Below, piece after piece: positions 4,567-5,118 of a stretch of DNA of 5,118 nucleotides. The DNA is from Pseudomonadota bacterium. GTDB taxonomy: Bacteria > Pseudomonadota > Gammaproteobacteria > Pseudomonadales > Halieaceae. The stretch spans positions 1 to 5,118 of the forward strand of contig JAUVBI010000223.1 in NCBI GenBank assembly GCA_030591305.1, written 5' to 3'. Under the pieces are notes generated by a model. It saw only the letters and a list, made by a program, of their open reading frames with translations. It was not told where the DNA came from and ran no database searches. Positions within the stretch are counted from its first letter, which is position 1. Each line of letters starts with the position of its first letter. A program made the position numbers and the translations under genes.

Positions 4567-4733
4567 TGGAGATAGTTGCCGGGTTAGTCATCGTGGTCTG
4601 GGCGCCTGGTGTAGTGGAGGCAGTAGCTTTTGGTATACTCGCGAACTGGGAGCGTCCAGGGCTCTTCGCGCGTAGGTTAGCCGTGGACAGCATGGCTCGC
4701 AAACTATCGTGTAAGTGGCTATCAAATAAGTGA
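4566..4733 (+). CDS. Possible 55-residue single-span membrane peptide overlapping the higA stop
   Basis: I do not recognise this protein. The GTG at 4566-4568 shares one base with the higA TAG (TAGTG), mirroring the TAATG overlap of higB and higA. The frame stops at TGA 4731-4733, 17 bp before the next gene. Residues 3-26 (IVAGLVIVVWAPGVVEAVAF and on) are hydrophobic with one glutamate and could span the membrane once. Residues 27-55 are basic (NWERPGLFARRL, MARKL, CKWLSNK), predicting a cytoplasmic C-terminus. There is no Shine-Dalgarno, so expression would depend on coupling to higA. A 55-codon open run can occur by chance, and a candidate promoter and hairpin lie inside it, so the stretch may simply be a regulatory spacer. 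Confidence 0.3.
   Translation: MEIVAGLVIVVWAPGVVEAVAFGILANWERPGLFARRLAVDSMARKLSCKWLSNK
4631..4639 (+). promoter_or_regulatory. Possible extended -10 promoter for the mazF-type module
   Basis: TGGTATACT is a TGn extended -10 with a 5/6 hexamer. No -35 is evident at the right distance. A start near 4646 would give a leader of about 105 bases before ATG 4751. Confidence 0.38.
4640..4670 (+). other. Hairpin or operator just downstream of the -10
   Basis: CGCGAA (4640-4645) pairs with TTCGCG (4665-4670). Inside, either CTGG/CCAG or GAGC/GCTC can extend the stem to ten pairs with one bulge. The site spans the predicted transcription start, so it could be an operator, a 5'-end stem in the mRNA, or a weak terminator for higBA. 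There is no T tract after it. Confidence 0.4.
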
Positions 4734-4737
4734 CAAT

Positions 4738-4744
4738 GGGAGGG
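4738..4744 (+). promoter_or_regulatory. Strong ribosome binding site of the small antitoxin
   Basis: GGGAGGG lies 6 bases before ATG 4751 and favours this start over the in-frame ATG 4736, which would add five residues but has only a poor upstream site. Confidence 0.7.
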
Positions 4745-4750
4745 AATGAT

Positions 4751-4879
4751 ATGCAGCCGCAAGTGGAACAAATGCTGAAAAAACTCGAGCATCTGCGTCA
4801 AGATTATGCAGATGCATCTGAGGCGGCTTTCAACAGAGTATGGGATAACGACGAAGATGCCATCTACGACACTCTGTAA
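4751..4879 (+). CDS. Short antitoxin of the MazF/PemK-family toxin
   Basis: The 42-residue protein consists of an amphipathic helix (QVEQMLKKLEHLRQDYADAS) followed by AAFNRVWDNDEDAIYDTL. The acidic W-D-N-x-E-D-A-x-Y-D-x-L ending is one I associate with C-termini of antitoxins paired with MazF/PemK or PIN toxins, where it lies on the toxin surface. It is only about half the length of MazE and has no visible DNA-binding domain, so self-repression would need another factor. An in-frame TAA at 4727-4729 excludes a long N-terminal extension. It overlaps the toxin start by 23 bases, so the pair is translationally coupled. The role is inferred mainly from position and the C-terminal motif. Confidence 0.75.
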   Translation: MQPQVEQMLKKLEHLRQDYADASEAAFNRVWDNDEDAIYDTL

Positions 4880-5118
4880 TTTTGGTGATATCGTCCTGGT
4901 AGCGTTTCCTTTTACCTATTTGCAAGCCACCAAGAAACGCCCTGCAGTTGTTATCAGTCGTACGTCTTACCAAGAAAGTCGACCCGATGTCATCTTGATG
5001 TCGATTGCCAGCCAGATCAAAAACGAAACCACCCTGAGTGGATACGCCTTGCAAGATTGGCAATATGCCGGGTTACTCAAACCCTCAGTACTTAAACCAC
5101 TGATAGCCACGATTGAGC
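4857..5118 (+). CDS. MazF/PemK-family endoribonuclease toxin (3' end outside window)
   Basis: 87 codons are visible; the gene continues past the window (family about 105-120 residues). MazF/PemK toxins are dimeric, usually ribosome-independent, sequence-specific RNases with an SH3-like beta barrel. The sequence shows NFGDIVLVAFPFTYLQATKK (8-27) and then RPAVVIS (28-34), the GDIV and KRPA-V-I-S signatures holding active-site residues. PDVILMSIASQI (43-54) and LQDWQYAGLLKPSVLKP (65-81) follow, the latter matching the conserved L-KPS region. ATG 4857 is the only in-frame ATG close before GDIV and gives the N-terminus MPSTTLCN. The start lies inside the antitoxin gene, 23 bases before its end. 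No disruption is seen in the visible part. Confidence 0.92.
   Translation, partial: MPSTTLCNFGDIVLVAFPFTYLQATKKRPAVVISRTSYQESRPDVILMSIASQIKNETTLSGYALQDWQYAGLLKPSVLKPLIATIE

Noticed and set aside
4600..4675. tRNA-like stretch (GGCGCCTGGTGTAGTGGAGG and following)
   Set aside because: The D-arm-like start is suggestive, but there is no GGTTCGAATCC-type T arm and no matching acceptor stem.
4567..4750. attC site between higA and the short antitoxin
   Set aside because: GTTAGTC and GTTAGCC occur, but neither fits the GTTRRRY core and no complementary partner core is present.
4544..4801. 85-residue minus-strand frame between higA and the antitoxin
   Set aside because: His/Ser/Thr-rich, antisense to the gene starts on the plus strand, with no domain resemblance.

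Overview
The window looks like a moderately GC-rich gammaproteobacterial chromosome, probably a marine Pseudomonas/Cellvibrio/Microbulbifer-type lineage. This rests on the pgpA-ribA and xseB-ispA neighbourhood and on the RibA, IspA and XseB sequences; the genus is inference. Housekeeping genes count at about 60% GC (36/60 at 1381-1440, 37/60 at 2941-3000). The accessory stretches are lower (25/60 at 2341-2400, 26/60 at 4141-4200).

Layout. 1-204 is the 3' end of pgpA (phosphatidylglycerophosphatase A). It is followed by an exported retropepsin-like aspartic protease (230-877), a 233-bp spacer with a short palindrome, and ribA (GTP cyclohydrolase II, 1111-1707). On the minus strand, 1769-2351 carries a HigB2/HigA2-like toxin-antitoxin (TA) pair behind a strong promoter whose spacer is a palindromic operator. 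A second, diverged copy of the last codons of ribA lies just upstream of that module (2441-2533) and ends 5 bp from the convergent ispA stop. ispA (farnesyl diphosphate synthase) and xseB (exonuclease VII small subunit) form a minus-strand operon (3450-2539 and 3707-3447). A 200-bp AT-rich regulatory spacer leads into a plus-strand accessory cluster: classical higB-higA (3983-4566), a possible 55-aa membrane peptide overlapping the higA stop (4566-4733), a 42-aa antitoxin (4751-4879), and a MazF/PemK-family toxin running off the window (4857-5118).

Interpretation. The window is housekeeping DNA flanked and interrupted by three unrelated type II TA modules. The best supported unusual observation is how the first module entered. 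The 3' end of ribA is duplicated around it, with almost only third-position differences, and the current ribA changes codon usage abruptly near 1594. This suggests that a TA cassette arrived together with a foreign ribA 3' end and pushed the resident tail aside, leaving ribA intact. Two further points merit attention. Both Hig-type toxins seem to start at or within a few bases of their transcription start. The higBA and mazF-type modules are packed into what may be a single five-gene run joined by the undescribed small membrane ORF.
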